Below, one piece after another: positions 25,628 to 36,666 of a DNA stretch of 64,000 bases. Position 1 is the first letter of the stretch, and each line of letters begins with the position of its first letter. The notes under the pieces are model-generated. The model ran no database searches and had not been told where the DNA came from. It worked only from the letters and a program-made list of their open reading frames with translations. The stretch lies in NCBI RefSeq assembly GCF_050908995.1, contig NC_135125.1:14533011-14597010 (forward strand), written 5' to 3'. The position numbers were made by a program, and so were the translations under genes. The DNA is from Andrena cerasifolii (lineage: Eukaryota > Arthropoda > Insecta > Hymenoptera > Andrenidae).

Positions 25628-27533
25628 CGCCGTTTAATTCCTTGGTTAACGATGGTTATATGCGCAACGACGTTCGATCCTCTTAAGCGTTACGATACAC
25701 GGTCACGAATAATCGTAATCCACTGCCACGGCTACACCAGAAAAATAAGTAGACGGTATCATACGCCTGCCATTTGCAACGAGTGGTTTCTCACTTCCGT
25801 CCTGCGTGCATTGTCCCGCTTCCCCCTCTGCGCGTCATCCTCCTATCCTTATTCTAATTGCACGTACCTGCTCCTAATCTATTTCCTTACGAACTCCTCT
25901 CCGATCCAAAGTCCCACGGAACGATCCGTCTGCCGTGCCAGATAAAAGCTTTGATCGACCGCCGCTATTATAATTAAAATCTACTGTCTTCTTAAAGGGG
26001 CTTGATACGCTCATTCACCAACGAGTCATAATAATAGGATCGCCGATTTCAATTGACTTTTGTATTTATTGAATCTGGAACGAGAATTAAGGGCGCGTGG
26101 CTAAATATTCGTATCCGATACGCATTATTTACAAGGTCCACTCGTCTTCCAAAATTTGATAAATCGAAGGTGCGCATTGACTACTTTAAACAAGAAAGAG
26201 CATAGCAAATTCTAAGTTAGGTGCGGAGATAACGTAATAGAATCGTAAGGCGGTTACGCTCGTATGTTTGAATCTCTTGCTCTATGTAATTTCTATTTCA
26301 TTTTGCAACTTTTATTATTTCGAATATCATTAACTTAATGGTTGCCATTAATTCAGTAATATGCAATCTCAGCACATGTCTACTATTAAGAAATATATAA
26401 TACTCGGTCTTACATTACAAAGTTAATTCTCTACAGTATTTTCTTGTTGAGAGCTCGGTGTACACGTTGTGGACTTTTCGCTATCCCCACCACTTCTGTC
26501 TCACTCTTGTCCGGCGAAGGCGAGAGCGAGATGGAGCGAAAGCGAGTGAGAGGCACTGAAAGCGAGCGAGGACGGTACGAGACAGACGACGCGATGGTCG
26601 CGAGCGCTTACCGTGAGCAAGAAACCACTTTCGCAAAATCTTGACGCAGGCCTGGCTTAAGTTTTTTTTGCGCCCTAGGCGAACTTGTTAAATTGCGTAA
26701 ATTCGTAAAAATAAACTTTTAAATGAAATACTACAAATTGTACTGCAACTGTTTTAAACTACGAATAAAAATTTGGAGTAAGGTCATCAATAAATAATCT
26801 AAAATAAATGTTTTATAATAAAGCACATAATGAGTATGTATCGCAAATGAAACTCGGTCGAGGTGGCGCTCTGATCGTAGTGCTTAAGTAGCGCCTGAAC
26901 ATGCGCATGATTACGCCGTGACGTCACACCAATTAACGCCAAAATGGCAAATGATGGGAAACGAAACGACGCCAGCGCCAAGCCCAGTCAACTAGCCAAG
27001 TCAAGTGAGGCCGCAGCCAACCAGCGTCGACAACCGATTCCCTTGGCTAGTTGATTTGACTTGACGGTGGCTCCGTATCGTTTCCCATCGTTTTCCATCT
27101 TGGTGTTGATTGGTTTGACGTTGCGGTGTTATCACGCGCATGCGTGGACGTGCGTAACTTCCCCCACTGAAAACAAGCCTGAGCGGTTTCCCCACAACGC
27201 TCCGTATGTCGCAACAAGTTATTCCGAAAGTATTCTTACACCTGTCTAAATGACAGCTTTTTTCATTTTCTGTTCTTCATTAGATTTTCCTTTCGCAAAG
27301 AAGTTTTATTAAAAAGTTTAAGAGTATACTTACATATAAATAGATCTGATAGTTGAGAATATTCACTGCATTCATGTCGTGATCGTTGCCTTAAATGTAT
27401 TTCAAGAATTCATGATATGACAGTTTAAGCAATTATATTATTTATATAGTTTCCGAATCTCTTTGTTATTAAACTGTTTTATTGCTACAGAGAATATCCG
27501 TATTGCAAACGTAATAATTTTATTATCAGAAAT
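25628..27533. promoter_or_regulatory. Divergent intergenic region, GGNBP2 / CYB5D2
   Basis: This 1.9-kb gap between two outward-pointing starts is the largest divergent spacer in the window. It contains a purine-rich GAGCGAGA-type patch near 26.52-26.58 kb and a foldback repeat at 26898-27146. No convincing gene was seen. Confidence 0.5.
26898..27146. repeat. Imperfect foldback (hairpin) repeat
   Basis: The left arm, roughly 26898-27003, and right arm, roughly 27038-27146, are diverged reverse complements. Clear paired blocks are GATGGGAAACGA with its counterpart TCGTTTCCCATCG, GACGTCACACCAATTAACG with CAACGTCAAACCAATCAAC (reverse complement of the right arm), and CAACTAGCCAAG with CTTGGCTAGTTG nearest the centre. 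Arms are about 105 bp around a loop of about 35 bp. No target duplication could be fixed, so the ends are approximate. It is probably an old MITE or foldback element. Confidence 0.65.
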
Positions 27534-28635
27534 ATGTTCTCTAAGTATGTTTGGCTATTCCCTCTATTCGCGTCTATATGTTTGTTATACTCAAACGATT
27601 ATTTGAACGAAATAAAGCTTAAATACATGCGAAAGGGATTAAACTTTATTGATAGTATTTATCACGGTCTAAATGGAAAGCCAGATTCGATTGCAAAAGA
27701 TAAGGTGGAGCAGAGAGTATTTACACGGACTGAGCTTGGAAAATATACAAATTTGGAAGATGGTTTATACATTTCAATACTGGGCCAAGTATTTGACGTC
27801 ACAAAGGGTGCAAAGCATTACGGGCCTGGTGCAACTTATCATGCTTTTATTGGTAAAGCTTGCGATAACATTATATCGCCTATGATGTCTGTACCCTGTA
27901 CGAACTATGTATGTTTCTAGGTCGTGATGCATCCTTGGCTTTTATCACAGGAGAATTTGATGATAAAGGCTTAACGGATGACATCTCTTCGTTATCTGTA
28001 TACCAAGTTAAAGCACTGAACGACTGGGTACAATTCTATAATGAAAACTATATTTATAAGGGTACTTTTAACACCATTTGGCATAAGATGATATTTCGTA
28101 GAAAAAAACATACAAACGTATCTGAAAATAATTAGCACATAATAAAATATCGTCAATGGCCATCTTGTTTCTGACTCTACATGTTCCTTTACACGTAGGA
28201 AAATTAAATGGTAGATATTATAACGAAGATGGTACTCCCACCGAGGAATCTCATAATGTACAAAGAATTTTGATAATGGCTAAGGAAAAGCAATCTGAAG
28301 AGGAACACAGAAAAAGGATGCTCCCACCCTGTAACGTAGAATGGAAACCAGACTCCGGAACTGTAGTATGGTGTACAGAAAAAAGGTAACACGCTGTACA
28401 AACATATTTCACTTGGATGGTGCTATTAAAATTTCCTTTCGCTAGCGGAGGAATAGAAAGGGATTGGATAGGCGTACCAAGACTGTTATTCGAATCCCCA
28501 AATTCTGAACAACGTAGGTGCGCATGCGTCAAGCTTGACAGTAAAGAATACGAGGAGAGCAAAGGTATGCTGAGAGAATACGCCGGATGCCCAAAGACTT
28601 CTATAAAATGTGCTATAAGAACAGATAATCTATAG
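27534..28635 (+). CDS. CYB5D2: Neuferricin-like cytochrome b5 domain protein
   Basis: This is an orthologue of neuferricin/CYB5D2, a membrane-anchored heme-binding protein of the MAPR branch of the cytochrome b5 fold. Exons 27534-27852, 27921-28061, 28199-28385 and 28446-28635 give 278 residues (human 264). Residues about 4-22 (YVWLFPLFASICLLY) form a signal-anchor/transmembrane helix. The b5-like domain covers about 60-135: VFTRTELGKYTN, LYISILGQVFDVTKG, then HYGPGATYHAFIGRDAS, which spans the heme-binding loop and crosses the exon 1/2 join. The conserved C-terminal half includes LPPCNVEW and SGGIERDWIGVPRLL, which are diagnostic for the family. Intron 3, only 60 bp, splits the serine codon of CTEKSGG. 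It is convergent with the tantalus-like gene. Confidence 0.93.
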
Positions 28636-29377
28636 CGGAAGCAATGTTTACACAATTTCGTGTAAATACTTGACTTTATCTTTCGTAACGTGCATTTATG
28701 AAACTACCGTCTCGACTTGAAAGTTAATAATTCTTTATATATTTTGATACAACAAATATTGTACATAATTTGTGATACAAAATATAGTATATTTATAGAA
28801 AAGAATCCCGTGGAACAAATTTTATCCAGTTCTTGCGGTTTTCAAAATTTATCAGCCTGCGTTACAGTGCAATACGAATGCGCGTTTTAACGTTCTTAAA
28901 AAATACAGCAAAAATAAATGTACTATATGCAAATAATATGCGATGTTATATAAATAGAATACGATATAAATGCCCTTAAAGTAAAATGGGTAAGTAAATG
29001 TGTACACGAGTAAGCGGAATAAGTTTAAATCTTCATAGATTTAATACTATTCCAGTATGAAAATTCTTCTCAAGGAATTGCTGGTCTTACTGTGTAAGTC
29101 GTGAAGTACACATTCAAATATCAGTGAACTCGTAGCACAGTTTGTATCCTATTTTCACGTTTCTCTTTCGTGTATTTTCTAATGGCGCAATGTACTATAG
29201 AATATATTGTAGGACTCGTGTCCCCTCGATGCACAATCGCTACTATCATAAGTACTTCTTTGTGCGAATTTCAAATAGCCATACAAGAGATTGGAAAACA
29301 GTATCCTAAATAAACCACGAAATTTCATTAGAAAAAGAAATGGTATCCTTGAGTAGTCTGCCATTTTATATAATATT
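28636..29377. other. Convergent intergenic region, CYB5D2 / tantalus-like
   Basis: AT-rich 3' flanks of two convergent genes. No additional gene was recognised. Confidence 0.5.
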
Positions 29378-30306
29378 TTATGTTGTAATTTCAACATTTT
29401 TCATATCCTCTATTTTTACTTCGTTTTCCATTTTTGAAGGAGATTCTGCTCTTATACTATTTAGTTTATCAACCAACAGTAGCATAGATGCGCATCTTCG
29501 TTTAAAGCTAATCTTTGATCCAAATACTTTCTTAATTCTTCTTCTCCTCTTTTTTATCTTAATGTCCGAAGGTTTCGCATCGAACTGTATCATTCTTTTA
29601 TATTTTTTCACGCTCATGTACATGGCGCTATCACTGCCCTCGTCCTTTTCTTCATAAATCGTTTCTAAGTTATTTAAACGTTTCTTTAAATTCTTATTCA
29701 AATAATATTCCTTAACATTTACTTCTTTTTCCGCCCCTTGTGCTTTTGTATTGCTATCAGTCTCCATTTCTGAACATGTTCTCTTCCTTGGTCTCAAACT
29801 GCATCTAATAGTCCACATAAATAAATATATCGTACGATGAAATTATCATTATTTTACGTACGACGTATTATCACAAACATTATTGTACCTTCTATTCAGA
29901 ATTTCACTCGCAACATTTGGAAACATTCTTCTCCTCTTTACTTTTTTATGTTCAAAAGGTGTTAAATTTGTATTCACCGTCAGCATTTCTAGACTAGCCA
30001 CTACTGCGGGTAAACTAGTGTCTGCTCCATCGTTCTTTACTTTCCTGAAAGAGATAGATGACGTGCGTTAATAATAAATTAGATCTTTCAAAGTTGCACA
30101 ATTGAAAAATATCCATATGCATTGCCTGCAACAATTTGAATATCCTTGATACGAAATTTCTTTTCCAATCCACTTATCAAAAGACAAACATTAACTATAG
30201 GCCCTACAATATACAAATATTCACACAATATCTATTTATTAAAAACGTCTAAATCCTAGAATTTCCCAAAAAAAACTTACGTCGTTTCAGATACCGTTCC
30301 ATCCAT
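29378..30306 (-). CDS. tant: Tantalus / PRR14-type nuclear protein
   Basis: Exons 30281-30306, 29889-30044 and 29378-29804 join in phase to 202 residues, beginning MDGTVSETT. The core at the exon 2/3 join, SLRPRKRTCSE, followed by YYLNKNLKKRLNNLETIYEE, matches the tantalus-like domain shared by Drosophila Tantalus (a partner of the chromatin protein Additional sex combs) and vertebrate PRR14/PRR14L (heterochromatin tethers). The protein is highly basic; KKRRRRIKKVFGSK and several KRR clusters suggest nuclear localisation. Assignment rests on the tantalus motif only; the rest is not conserved enough to recognise. It is head-to-head with TAF2, with 541 bp between starts. Confidence 0.75.
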
Positions 30307-30847
30307 TTGTAGAACTGAAATATTAACGGGTCTTATCGTAAGTTACTCAAAGGTATCATTCACTTAAATCATAATCAGTATTCACGATCCTTTTCTCGTG
30401 TTTGAAATTGGTCGACTATTTACAATATACAATAAACTTCGTTTGCCGTAAGTACTACTTGTGTAGTGGAGAAAGTTGAATACAACACAATACCATCAAA
30501 AACAATTATAAACAAGAGGCCATTGGCTGTTCTTTCATTGTGTCAACCTTACCTGGCTCTACCTAACCTCAGCTGTAACGAATAACAGAGCTCTCTTCCC
30601 ACGAAGCCACCGCTCTTAACTATTAGTAACCAATGACTAAATGGAGGAAAATGGAGGGATGATCCCTCGACTCTCAGGGATCAACTACCGCGTCCTCACA
30701 CTCATTTCCAATAGTACTCACATGAAAAGTATCTTTTAGTATGTTAGAAATGTCACGAATATTTACTTGTGCGATTAACTTTGAGCGGAATAAAAAATGA
30801 GTCACAAGTTTTCCAAGCCGAACCAGTGAAAGTGCATAAATGGAACC
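30307..30847. promoter_or_regulatory. Divergent intergenic region, tantalus-like / TAF2
   Basis: These 541 bp lie between two outward-facing start codons and act by position as a bidirectional promoter. No TATA box was convincing. Confidence 0.55.
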
Positions 30848-33800
30848 ATGAAGAAAGAAAGAACGGCCGATAATAGCCGACCGTATAAATTATAAGTATT
30901 TTCAAGAATCCGTAAACAGAGACGTTAATTATAATTGACATTTTACCAAAGAAAGTTTCACGTAGATGTACCCGATTATTTATATAGTAGATCACGAAGT
31001 ATTTGTAAGAAAATGTACAAGTGTATCGTTTAAATTTCATTTCCCAATTTCTGTATTGAGGTTATATTTACAAACACCTCCATATTTGCAATTTCTATTA
31101 TTCTATGACATTAAATGTAATTTCTTCGTAACAATAAAAGCATTTATGTAACTTTCTGTCTTGTTCATCGATGATATCAATTGTTACTGAACGCTTTCAT
31201 TTTATTTTACGGCTCACCAAATAGTGAGTCTCACAGGCATAAGTTTTCAAAGGAAGAGCATTATCGTAAGTGTAATAATTGTTCTTCACTGGAATGTTCG
31301 CAATCTTTTGTATCACAAATATCTCCTCTTTGCGCAGGGATTTGTGGAATTGACAATTGTTCCCCTTAGGGAGACATTAAGGCTCGTGAAACTTAACGCG
31401 AAGCAATGTAGAATTTACAGAGTATGCTTAAACGATACTTACGAGGCGCCTTTCCAATACTTTGATCCATTTTTAGACATTTGCCAAGGAGATGGCAAAC
31501 AGTAAGTAGTTATTTACAAATACATGTAACATTTTTAATGGATAAGAGCATTTATATATAACGATACCTATTCTTGTAGACGATCGTTGGAATTCTTTTC
31601 AAATATGCATTTAGCAGCTGCACAAAGGGTCGATCCAGATAATAATGCAGGAGAATTGGTTGTGCAAATTCCATCGGATGCAGCCCATTTAGTTGCCGAA
31701 GGTAGAAGTTTGAGAATTAGCATCGAATTTTCTTTAGAACAGCCTCAAGGTGGCGTACATTTTGTTGTACCAAATTGTGAAGGAACTTTGGCTGAGGTAC
31801 AATAAGTTTTACAGAAATCCACTATATCAGATTGCGTTATAAAATCTTGTAACTTTAATATTTGTATTCTTTCTTCAGAGAGGCGCGCATATGTACACAT
31901 ACAGTTATGAAAATTCATCGAGACTATGGTTTCCATGCGTGGATAGCTTCGCCGAGCCATGTACTTGGAGACTAGAATTCACTGTCGATGATTCCATGAC
32001 TGCTATATCTTGTGGTGATCTTGTAGAGGTTGTATATACCCCGGATTTAAGAAGGAAAACGTTTCATTATGTTCTTAACACACCAGCATGCGCCCCAAAC
32101 ATTGCACTTGCAGTTGGGTAAGCTGTTTCGATTAATAATCTTCTACTCACGATAAACAAGAAGTTTTCTATTAATATAAACTTTAACAACCGCCGTTGTT
32201 ACACTTCTCAGACCATTTGAAATATTTGTGGATCCATATATGCACGAAGTAACGCATTTCTGTTTACCGCAATTGCTACCATCGTTGAAAGTATCCGCGA
32301 AGTACATGCACGAGGCATTCGAATTCTATGAAGAAACATTATCAAACAGATATCCTTATTCTTGTTATAAGCAAGTGTTTGTGGATGAACTAGACGAAGA
32401 TATCAATGTTTATGCCACTATGAGTATCCTAAAGTAAGTACGATTACCGAGTAATATCGGTGTCTAAACGATTATTTGTACAAATCACATTTTTCACTTC
32501 TAGTACAAATCTTTTACATTCTACTGCAATTATCGACCAAGTTTACATTACGAAAAAAGCTATGGCACAAGCTGTAGCAGAACAATTCTTTGGTTGTTTT
32601 ATATCCATGCAGAATTGGTCTGATATGTGGTTGCCTAAAGGTATATCGACATATCTAACTGGTTTATATGCCAAAAAATGTTTCGGAAATAACGAATACC
32701 GAGAATGGGTTCAATCGGTCAGTAAGATTTATCATTTCCATATATCACGTGGCTTCGTTGTGGCGTAACATTATCGATGTTGATAGGAATTACAAGGGGT
32801 TGTAAAGTACGAGGAGCAGTTTGGAGGCATAATATTAGACCCTTCTCAGCCGCCAGCTCCATTACCTATCGCAGCAAACACGCCGACACCTGCACCAAGA
32901 GCTCCAGATCCTGGTTTCTATTTCCCGATAAGAAATCTACACACAATGTCTCCAAAGTATATCGAAGTGCTGCGTAAAAAGGCGCATTTAGTGATTAGAA
33001 TGTTAGAGCATCGAATTGGTCTAGAATTGCTCCTGCAGGTACAGGATACTAAATAACTTCCATTCCATTCTCGTTGGGCGGATTAAAATTTATTCCACCG
33101 TCTTTCAGGTTTTCAATAAACAATTGTCCCTTGCTTCGAACGCTGCGCAACAGAAAATTGATTCCGGACTGTGGTCCCATATGTTAATTAGTACAAATGT
33201 ATTTACGAAAGCGATCTTTACCGTCACGGGTAAAGACATGGCAGTTTTTATAGACCAATGGGTCAGAACTGGTGGGCACGCAAAATTTAGTTTAAGTTTT
33301 GTATTTAATAGAAAAAGGTATTTACACTAAGAATTTTGAAATGATCATTAAGCTCGACTCAAATCATTTACGTAATATGAAATACGTTATATAGGAATAC
33401 CGTGGAGCTGGAAATTAGGCAAGATATTACACATCAAAGGGGAATTAGGAAATATGTGGGTCCACTTTTGGTGAACATCCAGGAATTAGATGGTACTTTC
33501 AAGCACACTTTGCAAATTGAAGGCACGGTGGCGAAAGCGGACATAACGTGTCATAGTAAAAGTCGGAGGAATAAAAAGAAAAAGATTCCTCTGTGCACCG
33601 GGGAAGAAGTAGACATGGATCTATCTGCTATGGAGTGAGCGTTATTTCGTTACCAGACTGCCTATGTTTACTTAACAAAAATACCTTTCGCTACGAGTTC
33701 TCCTTTTATTTTACAGCGATTCTCCTGTGCTGTGGATAAGATTAGATCCCGAAATGACGCTTATGCGCGCTGTTCAAATTGAACAACCGGATTACCAGTG

Positions 33801-36050
33801 GCAATATCAATTAAGGCACGAAAGGGACGTGACTGCGCAATTGGAAGCTATACAAGCTTTACAAAACCATGCAACACCTGCTACTCGCCTAGCGTTGACT
33901 GATACCATCGAGAATGAGCACTGCTATTACAAAGTTAGATTACGGGCCGCACATTGTTTAACAAAGGTCGGTTAAATTTTCCCCATTTACATATACTTCA
34001 CAGTTATTTGAATTATACTTATGCTAGATATGACGTTTTAGGTAGCAAATGCAATGGTAGCAACGTGGGCAGGTCCACCGGCAATGTTAGCCATATTTCG
34101 AAAATTATTTGGATCGGCGTCGTGTAGACGAATAATTAGACAGAACAACTTTTCGAATTTCCAGCATTACTTCTTGCAGAAGGTTGAAATAAGATCTTCT
34201 AAAGCAAACTAATACTTCGCGATCTATATTCTATATTTTCTTTGCGCTTCATGGTTACAGACTATACCCGTAGCAATGGCAGGCTTGCGCAATACTCATG
34301 GTATATGTCCGCCGGAAGTTTTAGCCTTTTTAATGGATTTATTTAAGTACAACGATAATAGTAAAAACCGATACTCGGACAATTATTACAGAGCGGCTTT
34401 AATTGAGGCACTCGGAGCTACTGTCACGCCAGTAATAAGTATACAGCAGGGGTATGATAAATACCAAGGATGAAGATTTTGCATTTTCGAAATTGTATGT
34501 TTAACGTGTTTTCTTTTAGGACAGCTATTACTGCTGAATCCTTATCGGTTGACACCAAAGCGATATTAGAGGAGGTCACTAGAAATTTAAATTTGGAGAA
34601 ATTACTGCCCTGCTACAAGTATACAGTTAGTGTCGCCTGCCTTAAAGTTATACGAATTTTACAAAAGTTTGGTCACCTTCCGAGCAATCCTCACCTTTTC
34701 AGAGCGTACGCTGCGTATGGGCAATTTATAGGTATACACCTGCGACGCGTGCACCTGTAAACACTAATGTTATTCACACACCTTTCTCATATTACGTTAG
34801 ATGTCAGAATTGCAGCGTTGGACGCATTAGTCGACTTCACAAGGGTGGATGGCAAGTGGGAAGACATGGAGTTCTTGTTAGACATGATCGAAGTCGATCC
34901 ACATCCTGGGGTGCGACACAGACTAGTGAGACTGATGGTTGAGAATCCGCCGTTCGAAAGAGCGCACAAGCACCGTTTGGATCGTTGTGAATTAGTGGAC
35001 CGTATATGGAATTTAGCTAAGTACGTTGACCAACTCAATTCTGTTCTGCAATTCAATTTCCTCCGTAAGAGTATTGAACATATTCGTCGTTTCAGCGGTA
35101 TGCTGTCCCACGATCCGAAAATTCGGTGCGATTTAGTCGATTTGTATTACACTCTGTATGGCCCGAAACGACCGCTCTGCCTTCCTATCCCCGAGCTTGC
35201 TGCTATAACTAAACCGAAGAAAGTGGGGCCACAAAGCCCCGAACAAGATGTACGTTATAATCACGGAGAAACTGAAGCGGAGATCTTAATTAAGTACAGC
35301 ACGAATCGTGTATATTTCAGATGAAGCCGACTGTACCGCATATCAAACACGAAACCCCAGTGGTGGAAGTGGATAATACTAGCGGGCCGGCTAAAAGAAA
35401 GTCCTCTCCTAGTAGGGACGTTCCAGGACCTTCGAATCCAGTAGAGTATGTTCCCGAAGCGAAACGGCAAAAGCAGGCACCTAATGTGAGGCATATTGTC
35501 GTAAAATGTGTGTACATTTCGCTTTCCCATTACTAATTTGTGCTTGCGCGTTGGAAAGGACGAACGCGCCCCTCCCGCACCGGGCGAAGGGAAAGTAAAG
35601 TCGGAGTACTACAGCGATAATTCTGCTTCGCTGCCGGGTATCATGGGAGTTCCGGGACCAATAGGTTTTGAGCCAGGAATGTTTAAAAAAGAAACAGACG
35701 AGCACAAGCAGAAAAGCGATTCTGTTAATAAGGTAAATGATGCCGCTGAAAGCTTTCCTCAGTAATTTTTATTTGTAGTTTACGTCTATAATTGCACTTT
35801 GTAGAATAAGAAGAAGAAGAAAGACAAGAAGAAGCACAAGCATAAACACAAACACAAGCATGATCATAAACATGGTAAGGATAAAGAGAAAAAAGATAAG
35901 GACAAAGATAAAGGGAAGGAGAAAGAGAAGGAGAAAGAAAAGAGTAAAGATTCGTCTAATGTAAAGATTAAAGAAGAAACATTAAGCTCAGCGAGTTCCA
36001 GCCTTAGTCCAGATGCAACGACTGTTACTAACGAATTTATTTTTCCGTAA
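30848..36050 (+). CDS. Taf2: TFIID subunit TAF2
   Basis: TAF2 is the TFIID subunit that contacts the Initiator; it has an M1-aminopeptidase fold plus HEAT-like repeats. Eighteen exons: 30848-30891, 31211-31265, 31338-31501, 31580-31796, 31879-32117, 32212-32433, 32504-32717, 32787-33038, 33109-33317, 33395-33634, 33717-33966, 34042-34182, 34261-34451, 34520-34731, 34801-35249, 35321-35485, 35559-35732 and 35805-36050. They give 1227 residues (human about 1199). Where active M1 peptidases have HExxHxWFG this protein reads AQAVAEQFFG, so the zinc site is gone, as expected for TAF2. Landmarks include LNAKQCRIYRVCLND, HSKSRRNKKKKIPL, EEVDMDLSAMD and DNYYRAALIEALG. The C-terminus is a K/H/E-rich tail (KHKHKHKHKHDHKHGKDKEK), also seen in vertebrate TAF2. 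Exon 1 encodes MKKERTADNSRPYKL; its intron is AT-AC (separate entry). An AATAAA lies near 36373. Confidence 0.97.
30892..31210 (+). other. AT-AC intron (U2-type-like) in TAF2
   Basis: The 319-bp intron starts ATAAGTATTT and ends TTATTTTAC. Splicing here joins TT to G, restoring Leu in PYKL-AHQIVSLTG, which matches the conserved junction of fly and human TAF2. No GT-AG alternative works: the frame upstream of exon 2 meets TGA eight codons earlier with no AG acceptor in between, and a GT donor at 30896 would include an in-frame TAA. The donor looks like the major-class GTAAGT with G1 changed to A. TTACTGAAC (ending about 19 nt before the acceptor) could be the branch site. Confidence 0.85.
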
Positions 36051-36666
36051 TATATCATCATCATCATTCTATATTGTATAGTCTTTTACGGCTAACGCTG
36101 TTGATATCTTATATAATTTTTATATAATTAAAGATCTATATTCTAATATATCACGAATCAAAATGTTGATCATCAACAGCTGTAAATACACAGTCTTTTT
36201 TAAGTAATATTGATATAAGATATCTTTTTCTATTAATCTGTCTGTTGAGGAAGACACACCACTGTAGACCAAACATTTTGATTTCATAAACATCGTCCCA
36301 CAAGTTGTATAAACATTTTATATGAAAGACCACATTGAGAAATCGAGAAATATGAAAAAGTCATATGTAAAATAAAATATAGTGAATTAATTTCGAACGA
36401 CTGGAAGATATGAAATATATGATTTTATTTTAATTCCGCTTCACTCGCAATTATCCAGATACCTGAAAGAGGAATGTAATTGGATAAGGATGCAACGGTA
36501 ACCACACGCAAATACTGTATACGTTGAATCTCGACGCTGCATCGACACTAGAGACACGCGCTCATATTTAAATACTTGCGGCGCATTAACTAGGATGGCG
36601 TCCGTGGTGTTGCGGCAATTTCGAAGGGAGTAGTGAGTTTTGAAAATTTTGACAACGACCTCGAGA
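36051..36666. other. TAF2 3' flank and E2F promoter region
   Basis: AT-rich sequence. It contains the palindrome TGTTGATCATCAACA near 36163 and an 11-12 bp inverted repeat (ATCAAAATGTT, near 36156 and, inverted, 36275). E2F must be promoted from its right half. Confidence 0.45.

Noticed and set aside
30117..30150. A perfect U12-type donor, ATATCCTT, preceded by a short ATG frame that could also join TAF2 exon 2 in phase
   Set aside because: The encoded residues (MHCLQQFE) do not match the conserved RPYKL that precedes AHQ, and the site lies inside an intron of the opposite-strand tantalus gene. The exon at 30848-30891 gives the expected residues.
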